Assembly: GCF_900109265.1 (NCBI RefSeq)
Contig: NZ_FNZM01000003.1
Span: 310,001 to 374,000 of the forward strand
Source of the DNA: Paraburkholderia tropica
GTDB lineage: Bacteria; Pseudomonadota; Gammaproteobacteria; Burkholderiales; Burkholderiaceae
DNA: 64,000 nt
Direction: 5' to 3'
Below, piece after piece: positions 52,259 through 60,328 of the stretch. The notes below the pieces were generated by a model. That model saw nothing but the letters and a program-made list of their open reading frames with translations, was not told where the DNA came from and did no database searches. The position numbers and the translations under genes were made by a program. The first letter of the stretch is position 1; each line of letters starts with the position of its first letter.

Positions 52259-53140
52259 ATGCCGAACGCTTTGAGTACCGTCGCCCATCCGCCGGCGCGG
52301 TCGCCGCGCGCGCGCCGCGACTGGCGCAACATCCGCCTTCTGATTCCGGGGATCGTGCTCCTCGTGATCTTTTTCATGCTGCCGGTGCTGTCGCTGCTGT
52401 TGCGCAGCGTGCTGGAGCCCACGCCGGGTTTGCATAACTACGAGCAGTTGCTCGGCTCGTCCACGTATTTGCGCGTATTCGGCAATACCTTCCTCGTCGC
52501 GACGGTCGTCACGGTGGTGACAGTGGTGATTGGTTTTCCGACTGCATGGCTGCTCGCCATTGCGCCGCGCAAACTGAGTTCGCTGTTGTTTTCGATTCTG
52601 CTGCTTTCGATGTGGACCAATCTGCTCGCCCGCACATTTGCGTGGATGGTGCTGCTGCAGGCAACGGGCCCGATCAATCGCCTGCTGATGGCGACCGGAC
52701 TCATCAGCGAACCGCTGGCGCTCGTGAATAATCTCGTCGGCGTGACAATCGGCATGACCTACATTATGTTGCCGTTTCTCGTGATGCCGCTGCACGCCAC
52801 GCTGCGCAGCATCGATCCGTCCACCTTGCGCGCGGCGGCCGTGTGCGGCGCGAGTCGCTGGCAGGCGTTCTGGCGCATTCTCGTGCCGTTGGCGATGCCC
52901 GGCATCGCCTCGGGCGCGCTGATGGTGTTCGTGATGGCGCTCGGCTATTTCGTCACACCGGCGCTGCTCGGCGGCGCGCAATACATGATGCTCGCCGAAC
53001 TCGTCGCGCAACTCGTGCAGGAACTGTTGAACTGGGGACTCGCCGGCGCCGCGGCTTTCGTGCTGCTCGCCGTCACGCTCTCGCTGTACGCGCTGCAATT
53101 GCGGTTCACGGGCGGCGCGCGCGTCAACGGAGGGCTCTGA
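52259..53140 (+). CDS. ABC transporter permease, PotB type
   Basis: 293 aa with six predicted helices: LLIPGIVLLVIFFMLPVLSLLLRS, VFGNTFLVATVVTVVTVVIGFPTAWLLA, LLFSILLLSMWTNLLARTFAWMVLL, LVGVTIGMTYIMLPFLVMPL, then the EAA-like loop LRAAAVCGASRWQAFWRILVPLAMPGI, and two more helices. It forms the membrane channel with the gene at 53142. It starts 62 bp after the binding-protein gene; GGAGA precedes ATG 52259. Confidence 0.92.
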   Translation: MPNALSTVAHPPARSPRARRDWRNIRLLIPGIVLLVIFFMLPVLSLLLRSVLEPTPGLHNYEQLLGSSTYLRVFGNTFLVATVVTVVTVVIGFPTAWLLAIAPRKLSSLLFSILLLSMWTNLLARTFAWMVLLQATGPINRLLMATGLISEPLALVNNLVGVTIGMTYIMLPFLVMPLHATLRSIDPSTLRAAAVCGASRWQAFWRILVPLAMPGIASGALMVFVMALGYFVTPALLGGAQYMMLAELVAQLVQELLNWGLAGAAAFVLLAVTLSLYALQLRFTGGARVNGGL

Positions 53141-53141
53141 C

Positions 53142-53936
53142 ATGTTGCTCGATTTCGACCGTCTGGGCGCGCTGCGTTGGGCGTTGCTCGCGATCGGCGC
53201 TGCCGTCGCCCTGTTTCTGTTGTTGCCGATCGTGTTTATCGTCGCGTTGTCGTTCGGCGATTCGCAGTGGCTGATTTTTCCGCCGCCGGGCTGGACGCTG
53301 GAGTGGTATCGCCAGTTGTTCACCGATCCGGGCTGGCTCGATTCGCTGCTGACGAGCGCGAAGCTCGCGGTGATCGTCACGGTGCTTTCCGTGCTGATCG
53401 GTTTTCTCGCTTCGCTTGCCTTGGTGCGCGGAAAATTTCGCGGACGCAGTGCTGTCAAAGCGTTCTTTCTCACGCCGATGGTGTTGCCCGTGGTGGTGCT
53501 GGCCGTCGCGCTCTACGCGTTCTTTCTGCGCATTGGCCTGAACGGCACGATGACCGGTTTCGTAATTGGTCACGTGATTATCGCGCTGCCGTTTTCGATT
53601 ATCTCGATCAGCAATTCGCTGTCGAGTTTCGACACCGCGCTCGAAGATGCCGCGCTCATTTGCGGAGCGTCGCCGCTCGAAGTGAAACTGCGCGTGACCT
53701 TGCCCGCCATCCGGCTCGGTCTTTTCGCCGCGGCGATTTTCGCGTTCCTCGCTTCGTGGGACGAAGTGGTGGTGTCCATTTTCATGTCGAGCCCGACCTT
53801 GCAGACGCTGCCTGTGCGTATCTGGGCGACGCTGCGCCAGGACCTGACACCCGTCGTGGCGGCAGCGTCTTCGCTGCTCGTCGGACTCACGACGCTTTTG
53901 ATGCTGGCCGGCGCCGTATTGCGCCGCGCGCGCTAA
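53142..53936 (+). CDS. ABC transporter permease, PotC type
   Basis: 264 aa, six helices. EAA loop: ALEDAALICGASPLEVKLRVTLPAIRLGL. It overlaps no gene but starts 1 bp after the upstream stop, with GGAGGG in the end of that gene. It pairs with the PotB-type permease in a Pot-like importer. Confidence 0.92.
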   Translation: MLLDFDRLGALRWALLAIGAAVALFLLLPIVFIVALSFGDSQWLIFPPPGWTLEWYRQLFTDPGWLDSLLTSAKLAVIVTVLSVLIGFLASLALVRGKFRGRSAVKAFFLTPMVLPVVVLAVALYAFFLRIGLNGTMTGFVIGHVIIALPFSIISISNSLSSFDTALEDAALICGASPLEVKLRVTLPAIRLGLFAAAIFAFLASWDEVVVSIFMSSPTLQTLPVRIWATLRQDLTPVVAAASSLLVGLTTLLMLAGAVLRRAR

Positions 53937-53967
53937 ACCGATCTCGCGATTACAGAGGTAACCCGCC

Positions 53968-55065
53968 ATGACTTCCGCATTCCTGCAAATCCAGCGCTTG
54001 CGCAAGACCTACGACGACGTTGTCGCCATCGATCAGGTTTCGCTCGATGTGCGCAAGGGCGAATTCATGACCTTCCTCGGGCCGTCGGGCTCGGGAAAAA
54101 GCACGACGCTTTATATTGTCGCGGGCTTTCAGGAGCCGACCGAAGGCCGCGTGCTGCTCGACGGCAAACCGTTGCTGTCGGTCGCGCCGAATAAACGCAA
54201 TATCGGCATGGTGTTTCAGCGTTATACGCTGTTTCCGCATTTGACGGTCGGTCAAAACGTGGCGTTTCCGCTGCGCGTTCGCCGCCGTCCCGAAGCGGAA
54301 ATCAAAAAGAAAGTCGAACAGATGCTGGCGCTCGTGCATCTTTCGGAGTTTCGCGATCGTATGCCCGCGCAACTCTCGGGCGGTCAGCAGCAACGCGTGG
54401 CCATTGCGCGCGCGCTCGCATACGACCCGCCGGTGCTGCTGATGGACGAACCGCTTTCCGCGCTCGATAAAAAATTGCGTGAAGAGATTCAACTCGAATT
54501 GCGCCGCATCCATCAGGAAACCGGCGTGACGATTCTCTACGTGACGCACGATCAGGAAGAGGCATTGCGGCTGTCCGATCGCATTGCCGTCTTCAATAAA
54601 GGATGCATCGAACAATGCGGAACCGGCGAGGAGCTGTATGCGAATCCCGCTTCGCGTTTCGTGGCGAATTTCATCGGCAATTCGAATTTTCTGCCGGTGC
54701 GTATCACGGGCCGCGCGGCGGAACAGGCGAGCGCGGTGTTTCCTAGCGGTCACGCTGTCGCGGCGGCCAGCGATATCCCGCTGCCCGTGGGCGGTGACGG
54801 CACGCTGATGGTGCGCCCCGAGCAGATCCGCATTCGCGCCACAGAAGCCGCGCATCGAGCGACGCAAGCGGCCGGGTTGCCGGTAACGGTGCGTGACATC
54901 ACCTATCTCGGCGATGCGATGCACTACGCGGTGACCACGCCGTGGGAGCAGGATATGTCGGTGCGTATGCCGGCGGGCGATCATCGCGACAGCGGCATCG
55001 TCATCGGCACGCATGCGTGGATCGATTGGGACACGCGCGACGTGCGATTGTTCGCGCAGGCTTAA
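53968..55065 (+). CDS. ABC transporter ATP-binding protein, PotA type
   Basis: 365 aa. N-terminal ATPase: Walker A GPSGSGKSTT (about residue 37), signature [15 protein letters not shown], Walker B VLLMDEP, D-loop LSALDKKLR, switch His YVTHDQEEAL. The C-terminal ~110 residues are a TOBE/OB regulatory domain (LMVRPEQIRIR, DITYLGDAMHYAVTTPW). It drives the transporter 51165-53936. The next gene, GntR 2, starts 12 bp downstream, so it belongs to the same operon. Confidence 0.94.
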   Translation: MTSAFLQIQRLRKTYDDVVAIDQVSLDVRKGEFMTFLGPSGSGKSTTLYIVAGFQEPTEGRVLLDGKPLLSVAPNKRNIGMVFQRYTLFPHLTVGQNVAFPLRVRRRPEAEIKKKVEQMLALVHLSEFRDRMPAQLSGGQQQRVAIARALAYDPPVLLMDEPLSALDKKLREEIQLELRRIHQETGVTILYVTHDQEEALRLSDRIAVFNKGCIEQCGTGEELYANPASRFVANFIGNSNFLPVRITGRAAEQASAVFPSGHAVAAASDIPLPVGGDGTLMVRPEQIRIRATEAAHRATQAAGLPVTVRDITYLGDAMHYAVTTPWEQDMSVRMPAGDHRDSGIVIGTHAWIDWDTRDVRLFAQA

Positions 55066-55077
55066 TCGGGAGTCGCG

Positions 55078-55785
55078 ATGCAAGACACGTCAGCGTCCCT
55101 GAAGGTCGAGCGCCGGACCATCACGTTGCGGGAACTCGCGCTCGAGAAAATGCGCAGCGCCATTTTCGACGCGCGTTTCCTGCCGGGCGACCGGCTGGTC
55201 GAGCGCGCGCTTTGCGAGGAACTCGGCGTGAGCCGCACCGTCGTGCGGGAGGTGCTGCGCCATCTGGAAACGGAAGGGCTCGTCGATATCCTGCCTAACC
55301 AGGGGCCGATCGTCGCCGTGCTCGATCTCTCGACGGCGGCCGAAATCTACGAAATTCGCGGCCTGCTGGAAAGCGAAGCGGCTGCGGCCTGCGCGCACTA
55401 TGCCGACGCCGCGACCATTGCGGAACTCTCTGCACGCGTCGGCGAGATTCAGCAAGCCTTTCACGCGCAGGATCATCGTGCGGTGCGCGCGCTCACGACG
55501 GCGTTCTACGAGCGCATGTTCGTCGCCGGACACAAGCTTGTGGCGTGGGAGATCGTGCAATCGCTCACGGCGAGAATCAACCGGCTGCGCGCGCTCACGA
55601 TTGCATCCGACGATCGCGGCGATCAGGCGGTGCAGGAAATGCATCAGATCCTCGCGGCGATCCGCACGGCCGATATCGAAGCGGCGCGCGGCGCGGCTAT
55701 CGCCCATGTGCGCCGTGTTGCCGAAATCGCCGAAAAACTGCTGGCAGGCGGACAAGAGCAAGTCTTGTTGAGGCGCGCCAGTTGA
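55078..55785 (+). CDS. GntR-family transcriptional regulator (FadR/FCD subfamily) 2
   Basis: 235 aa. Winged helix KMRSAIFDARFLPGDRLVERALCEELGVSRTVVREVLRHLETEGLVDILPNQGPIV is close to that of the GntR gene at 48906, and the FCD domain follows the same pattern (EIYEIRGLLESEAAAACAH; NRLRALTIAS). Encoded in the transporter operon, it probably senses the transported compound or a breakdown product and controls the twin operators at 49785-49840. Confidence 0.92.
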   Translation: MQDTSASLKVERRTITLRELALEKMRSAIFDARFLPGDRLVERALCEELGVSRTVVREVLRHLETEGLVDILPNQGPIVAVLDLSTAAEIYEIRGLLESEAAAACAHYADAATIAELSARVGEIQQAFHAQDHRAVRALTTAFYERMFVAGHKLVAWEIVQSLTARINRLRALTIASDDRGDQAVQEMHQILAAIRTADIEAARGAAIAHVRRVAEIAEKLLAGGQEQVLLRRAS

Positions 55786-55942
55786 TCGTATGAACCGGTG
55801 CGACTCCTGCTAACGGAGTCGCATCGCGCATCGTCTGATTAATTTGTACTGCAAATAGATCATCCATCACTTATCACAAAAACCGCGCGTGCGTCCGTTT
55901 CGCGGCGGGGTACGCGCGCATTCAACGAGGAGTGAAGAAGGC

Positions 55943-57103
55943 ATGGAAAATCGGGGTAACAGATTATCCGTCGCGTGCGTCGTGGGCGCTAGCGCATTGG
56001 TCGCGGCGAATGCGCATGCTCAATCGTCGGTGACGCTTTATGGCGTGATCGACGAAGGGATCGATTATGTGAGCAATAGCGGCGGCCATTCGCTGTGGCG
56101 CATGCGCGATGGCACGTACGACGGCGCGTACGGCAGCCGCTGGGGTTTGAAAGGCACCGAGGATCTCGGTGGCGGTTTGAGCGCGCTGTTCAGGCTCGAA
56201 TCGGGTTTCAGCACGGAGAATGGCCAGATGCGTCAGGGCGGCCGCCTGTTTGGACGCCAGGCGTATGTGGGGCTGTCGGACACGCGCTTCGGCACGGTTA
56301 CGCTCGGGCGGCAATACGACTCAGTGGTGGATTATCTCCAGCCGCTTACCGCGCCGGGCCAACTGGGCGGCCCGCTCGTGCACGCCGGCGATATCGACAA
56401 TACCGACAATTCCTTCCGCGTCGATAATGCGATCAAATACGCGAGCCCCAAGATTGGCGGCCTCACTTTTGGCGGCCTCTATTCCTTTACCAATACCAAT
56501 GCGGCGGGACGCGGCACGACGGGTTTGTGGAGCATCGGCGCAAACTACGCGTTTGGCGGTTTCACGATTGCGGGCGCGTATCTGTTTGCGAAGCAGCCAG
56601 CTGCGCTGCTCACGGACGGCAATTACGTGAGCAACACGACGGGCGCGGAAATCGGTGCGAGCGGTCCGTTCAGCTACGTGGGCAACCCGGCCAACGAACA
56701 GATTTTCGGCGCGGCCATCAACTACGCGCTTGGTTCGGCCACGCTCGGCCTCGACTACACGAACACCAAGTTCAACGAGGCGAACGGCACGCAGGGCACG
56801 GTCATCTTCACGAACTATGAAGCGTGGGGCCGTTACAACCTCACGTCCGCATGGTACGTGGGCGCGCAATACGTCTACACGCACGGCAACATTGGCTACA
56901 GCCAGGCGATTCCGATTTACCACCAGGTTGGGCTGACGACGGCGTATGCCTTGTCGAAGCGCACGTCGGTCTACGTGATGGGCGTCTGGCAGAAGGCCGC
57001 GGGCGCCGCATCGAATGCCGATATCTTCGACGGCTCGGTGGCGTCGGCATCGTCGAACAATCATCAGACGATGGTGCGCATCGGCATGTATCACCAGTTC
57101 TGA
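55943..57103 (+). CDS. Gram-negative outer-membrane porin (Burkholderia-type 16-strand)
   Basis: 386 aa from ATG 55943 (GAGGAG upstream); a longer in-frame start at 55889 lacks a site. The signal peptide ends NAHAQ, then the porin start SSVTLYGVIDEGIDYVSNSGG and the constriction loop region (GRQAYVGLSDTRFGTVTLGRQYD). The terminal strand ends in aromatic residues (MVRIGMYHQF), with the C-terminal Phe required for assembly. It is a diffusion pore whose proximity to catabolic transporters suggests uptake of the same compound. A hairpin terminator follows. Confidence 0.93.
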   Translation: MENRGNRLSVACVVGASALVAANAHAQSSVTLYGVIDEGIDYVSNSGGHSLWRMRDGTYDGAYGSRWGLKGTEDLGGGLSALFRLESGFSTENGQMRQGGRLFGRQAYVGLSDTRFGTVTLGRQYDSVVDYLQPLTAPGQLGGPLVHAGDIDNTDNSFRVDNAIKYASPKIGGLTFGGLYSFTNTNAAGRGTTGLWSIGANYAFGGFTIAGAYLFAKQPAALLTDGNYVSNTTGAEIGASGPFSYVGNPANEQIFGAAINYALGSATLGLDYTNTKFNEANGTQGTVIFTNYEAWGRYNLTSAWYVGAQYVYTHGNIGYSQAIPIYHQVGLTTAYALSKRTSVYVMGVWQKAAGAASNADIFDGSVASASSNNHQTMVRIGMYHQF

Positions 57104-57107
57104 TCGG

Positions 57108-57204
57108 CAATAAAAGAGCCGGCTCGTCTGATCAACGAGCCGGCTTTCTCAGCGCGGGAAATCGAGGTGAAGCGTTTATTCCGATGCCGTTGCACTTGCG
57201 GTAG
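57108..57204. repeat. 97-bp direct repeat, copy 1
   Basis: This copy contains the porin terminator hairpin and the last nine codons of the DUF2145 gene on the minus strand (ending TASATASE). It matches 58733-58829 at 93 of 97 positions (by eye, four substitutions), offset 1,625 bp. Confidence 0.9.
57117..57145. terminator. Intrinsic terminator shared by porin and DUF2145 gene (in repeat copy 1)
   Basis: AGCCGGCTCGT (57117-57127), loop CTGATCA, ACGAGCCGGCT (57135-57145), then TTCTC on the plus strand and a preceding AAAA run (57112-57115), so it can work in both directions. Confidence 0.85.
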
Positions 57205-58030
57205 CGTTTCGCAACGGCAACTCAACCATTTGCGGTGCGGAGATCGGAATTACCTGCGTTTGCGGCGCGGCACTTTCTAAAAACCGAACCGTCGAGTCCA
57301 CCGTTATGGTCTCGATATTGCCCGTCACGCGTTGATCAATCGGGTGATCGTCGAATGCCACATTTGCTTTGAACATGCGGCCGCCAAGACGCTTGAGCGT
57401 GCTGATTTTCAACGCATCGGGTTGATACGCAGAGCGCTTTAGCCAGGCTTGGGCGTCGGCGCGCTTTACGAACTGCTGGCCACTTAGCGCTTCGCTCAGG
57501 ATCTCCAGTACCCATTGATTGGAATTCTGGTGCAGCGTGGAAAACGGATACGCGACGATGCTGTAGCTGCTCGAATGCATTTGCTCCAGCGCCGCTGGAT
57601 TACGCAGCAGCTTTTCCAGACGATCCTGAATTTTCGCATCAGGAACGATCAGTAGCGAATCGAACGAAAACATGTCGTCGAGAAAGAAATTACCCAAACC
57701 CTCGCGCCAGAGTGCTGATGTCGCTTGCCCGCAATCGTTGAGCAGATGGCTGATCCGCCACGGTTCGCCAGCAGCCCCTCGTGCGACAAAGGCCATATGG
57801 GAGTAGCGCAGGCCATATTGCGACAAATCCTGACCTACACGGGCAATGAGCGCCACCTTGGGGGCTCGCTGATCGAGTTGCTGTTGCAATTGCGCGGCGG
57901 TTTGCAATGCGGTGCGCACGGTGCCGGGTTCGAGCGGTTTATCACTGCAGCCTTGTCCGGCCCAGACAGGGCTGGCAAGCAGCAGGGCGGCGGCAAAGGG
58001 CAACACGCCGCGTTTCACAATGCGTTTCAT
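57176..58030 (-). CDS. DUF2145 domain-containing secreted protein
   Basis: 284 aa with a signal peptide (KRGVLPFAAALLLASPVWAGQ, cleaved near AGQG). I recognise the DUF2145 family from GQGCSDKPLEPGTVRTALQTAAQLQQQLD and RYSHMAFVAR; no enzymatic motif is certain. It overlaps the small upstream gene (58027-58491) by 4 bp (ATGA), with which it forms an operon. Its last residues, TASATASE, are identical to the end of the NCS1 permease at 58801 because the coding ends lie inside the two copies of a direct repeat. Base composition is visibly lower in GC than the neighbours, which suggests the pair was acquired. Confidence 0.75.
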   Translation of the reverse strand: MKRIVKRGVLPFAAALLLASPVWAGQGCSDKPLEPGTVRTALQTAAQLQQQLDQRAPKVALIARVGQDLSQYGLRYSHMAFVARGAAGEPWRISHLLNDCGQATSALWREGLGNFFLDDMFSFDSLLIVPDAKIQDRLEKLLRNPAALEQMHSSSYSIVAYPFSTLHQNSNQWVLEILSEALSGQQFVKRADAQAWLKRSAYQPDALKISTLKRLGGRMFKANVAFDDHPIDQRVTGNIETITVDSTVRFLESAAPQTQVIPISAPQMVELPLRNATASATASE

Positions 58031-58491
58031 TCGGATACCAGCCCGGATTCGGCGTCCACACGGGAGTGGTGCAGTAATGCCTTGCCCGCTTCGTTGGGAA
58101 TGAAGGCTAGCAGTTGGCCGGAAGCAATCAGCGCATAACCGGTAGCTTCCGAGACGACGTTCACGGCGGCGCCCACCGACAGGCCCGCTTTCCTGGCTGC
58201 ATTGGTAGACACCGCTACCGTTGCTTTGCTGCCGTCTGCGACAGCTTTGAATACCACTGTAAGTGTGTCGGTCGTGCCTTCGACAATACTGGAGACAATG
58301 AGCCCGGAACCTGTGGCACCCGTTACTGAGCCTTCAAATGGGTGGCCCGTGATGGAAATCAGCGGAGAGGCGGCTATTGAAAGCGCACCGGCGCTACTCG
58401 TTTGCGATGCGTTCTCCGAAAACGCGGGTGCGGACCCCGTCGCAACGAGGCTGGTCATCGAGGCAATAAGAAAAGTCTTCTTGAAATTCAC
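58027..58491 (-). CDS. Small secreted protein partnered with DUF2145 gene
   Basis: 154 aa with a signal peptide (KTFLIASMTSLVATGSAPAFS). The mature part is Ser/Thr/Val/Ala-rich beta-type sequence (GSVTGATGSGLIVSSIVEGTTDTLTVVFKAVADGSKATVAVS), followed by GYALIASGQLLAFIPNEAGKALLHHSRV. No family was recognised. ATGA overlap with the DUF2145 gene shows coupled translation. Both are probably periplasmic or surface proteins; function unknown. Confidence 0.65.
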   Translation of the reverse strand: MNFKKTFLIASMTSLVATGSAPAFSENASQTSSAGALSIAASPLISITGHPFEGSVTGATGSGLIVSSIVEGTTDTLTVVFKAVADGSKATVAVSTNAARKAGLSVGAAVNVVSEATGYALIASGQLLAFIPNEAGKALLHHSRVDAESGLVSE

Positions 58492-58732
58492 GGCTCCTCC
58501 CGGTCATGTGATTCGAAGTGCTCGGACGAACACAGCGAGCCGGCGGATCGTGCGGTATCGTTGTCCGGGTGGCAACGCGAAACGAGCGGGACCTTGTTGC
58601 GCGACAAGACGGTGGCATAACCAGGACAGTGCGACTCATGAACCATGAAGCGCGGGCTGTTATAACCCCACGCTGGGGTAGTCTTAGCGCGACCAATACG
58701 TGCATGAAAACGGCGACTGTCATTTGAGATGC

Positions 58733-58829
58733 CAATAAAAAAGCCGGCTCGTTTGATCAACGAGCCGGCTTTTTCAGCGCGGTAAATCGAGGTGAAGCGT
58801 TTATTCCGATGCCGTTGCACTTGCGGTAG
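58733..58829. repeat. 97-bp direct repeat, copy 2
   Basis: This copy contains the NCS1 permease terminator and its final nine codons (TASATASE). It matches 57108-57204 with four substitutions (by eye): A for G at 58742-equivalent, T for C in the loop, T for C in the tail, T for G near GGTAAATC. Confidence 0.9.
58738..58774. terminator. Intrinsic terminator of the NCS1 permease operon (in repeat copy 2)
   Basis: AAAAAGCCGGCTCGT (58738-58752), loop TTGATCA, ACGAGCCGGCTTTTT (58760-58774): a perfect 15-bp stem with A and T tracts, effective in either direction. Confidence 0.9.
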
Positions 58830-60216
58830 AACGGCGCGGAGAACGCGAACCGCCATTCTGCGCCAGCAGATAATAGGCGAGGGCGGTGGCGACGAGGCCG
58901 ACCATCCACGAGATATCCGCACCGCCGAGCAGCGAAGCCCACGGACCGTGGAAAAAGCTCTCTTCCATGAACGGCACCTGAATCACGATACCGAAAACGT
59001 ACAGCGCCAGCGCTTTCACGTTGAACGCGCCATACATGCCGCCCGTGCTGCTGACGATTTCCGACACCAGATAGTGCCGCTTGTTCACCAGATAAAAGTC
59101 GACGAGGTTAATCGCAATCCACGGTGCGAGCACGATGCGCATGGCGAAGATCGCGGTCAGGAAAATGGCGATGAAGTTACTCGATGCCCACAGCGCGGTC
59201 GCGGTACATGCCACCAGCAAAATCGCCGAGACGGCGATTCGCACATTGCGGCCGGGCGTCCAGCTGGGACGGAACGTCTGCGCGGCGGTAATGCACGACA
59301 GCACGCCGCCATACAGATTCATGCCGTTGTGGCCAATGATGTTGACGAGGAAAAGAAAAATCAGCACATAGCCGAACATGCCCGTTTGCGTGCGGATGGC
59401 CTGCATCGCGTCAGTGGCGTGTCCGGTGCTCACAGCGATGACGCCGAATACGAAGGCGAAGATCGTGCCCAGCGAGGTGCCGAAATACGTGAATGCAAAC
59501 GTCTTGGCGAAACCCGTCGATTCCGGCAGATAGCGCGAATAATCGGACGTATAGGGCGCGAAACTGATTTGCCAGACGGCGCACAGACCGAACATCGCGA
59601 ACCAGCCCGAGAGATTGAAATGACCTTGCTGGAGCACGCTGGCGTTGAGGCTCGGCACCATCAGAATCATGCCGATCACGAGCGCGCCGCCCATGAACCA
59701 CGCGCCGATCTTGTTGAAGCGGTGAATGAAGTTATAGCCGATCACACCCACGAGCGTGGCGAACACGGCGCCGAGCACCGTCGCGAGCGGAATGGGTACG
59801 GGCGGCGCCGCAGCGTGCAGCGTCTTGCCCGCGAGAATGATGTTCGACACGAAGAAGCCGAGATAGATCAGCGTGGTGAAACCGACCACAAGCAGCGAGC
59901 CGTAGCGGCCGAATTGCGCGCGGCTTTGAATCATTTGCGGCACGCCCACGAGCGGGCCCTGCGCGGAGGTGAGCGCGTGAAAAATCGCGCCGAAGAATTG
60001 CCCCGCCGCAATCGCGAGAATCGCGCTTACAAGATCGAGGTGAAAAATCAGAACCGACGTGGCGCCGGAAATTACCGCCAGCGGCGCGACGTTCGTGCAA
60101 AACCACAAGGTGAACAGATCGACAGGCTTGCCGTGCCGATGTTCAGGCGAAACGTATTCGATCGAATTGCTTTCGATGGTCAGAACGCTGTTGTCGTTCG
60201 TCGTGTTGGTCATCAT
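58801..60216 (-). CDS. NCS1-family nucleobase/cation symporter (cytosine permease-like)
   Basis: 471 aa from ATG 60216 (ATG 60213 is better spaced from GGAGAC). About twelve hydrophobic helices, starting DLFTLWFCTNVAPLAVISGATSVLIF, and GPLVGVPQMIQSRAQFGRYGSLLVVG (the conserved NCS1 helix-2/3 region), then NIIGHNGMNLYGGVLSCITA. NCS1 proteins import cytosine, purines, hydantoin, allantoin or pyridoxal-like compounds; which one is not readable here. Its gene follows an aldehyde dehydrogenase and a flavin monooxygenase on the same strand, suggesting it imports the pathway substrate. C-terminal residues TASATASE are shared with the DUF2145 protein. Confidence 0.9.
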   Translation of the reverse strand: MMTNTTNDNSVLTIESNSIEYVSPEHRHGKPVDLFTLWFCTNVAPLAVISGATSVLIFHLDLVSAILAIAAGQFFGAIFHALTSAQGPLVGVPQMIQSRAQFGRYGSLLVVGFTTLIYLGFFVSNIILAGKTLHAAAPPVPIPLATVLGAVFATLVGVIGYNFIHRFNKIGAWFMGGALVIGMILMVPSLNASVLQQGHFNLSGWFAMFGLCAVWQISFAPYTSDYSRYLPESTGFAKTFAFTYFGTSLGTIFAFVFGVIAVSTGHATDAMQAIRTQTGMFGYVLIFLFLVNIIGHNGMNLYGGVLSCITAAQTFRPSWTPGRNVRIAVSAILLVACTATALWASSNFIAIFLTAIFAMRIVLAPWIAINLVDFYLVNKRHYLVSEIVSSTGGMYGAFNVKALALYVFGIVIQVPFMEESFFHGPWASLLGGADISWMVGLVATALAYYLLAQNGGSRSPRRSTASATASE

Positions 60217-60328
60217 GTCTCCATCTTTATTGCCTGGCTATGCTGCCATCAGCGTGTGTGGCGCGAGCCGCCTTGATGCTTTGTTGCGGCTTCGCGGCGG
60301 GCAGCCCGCACGAAGCCGCTGTGCGCGC

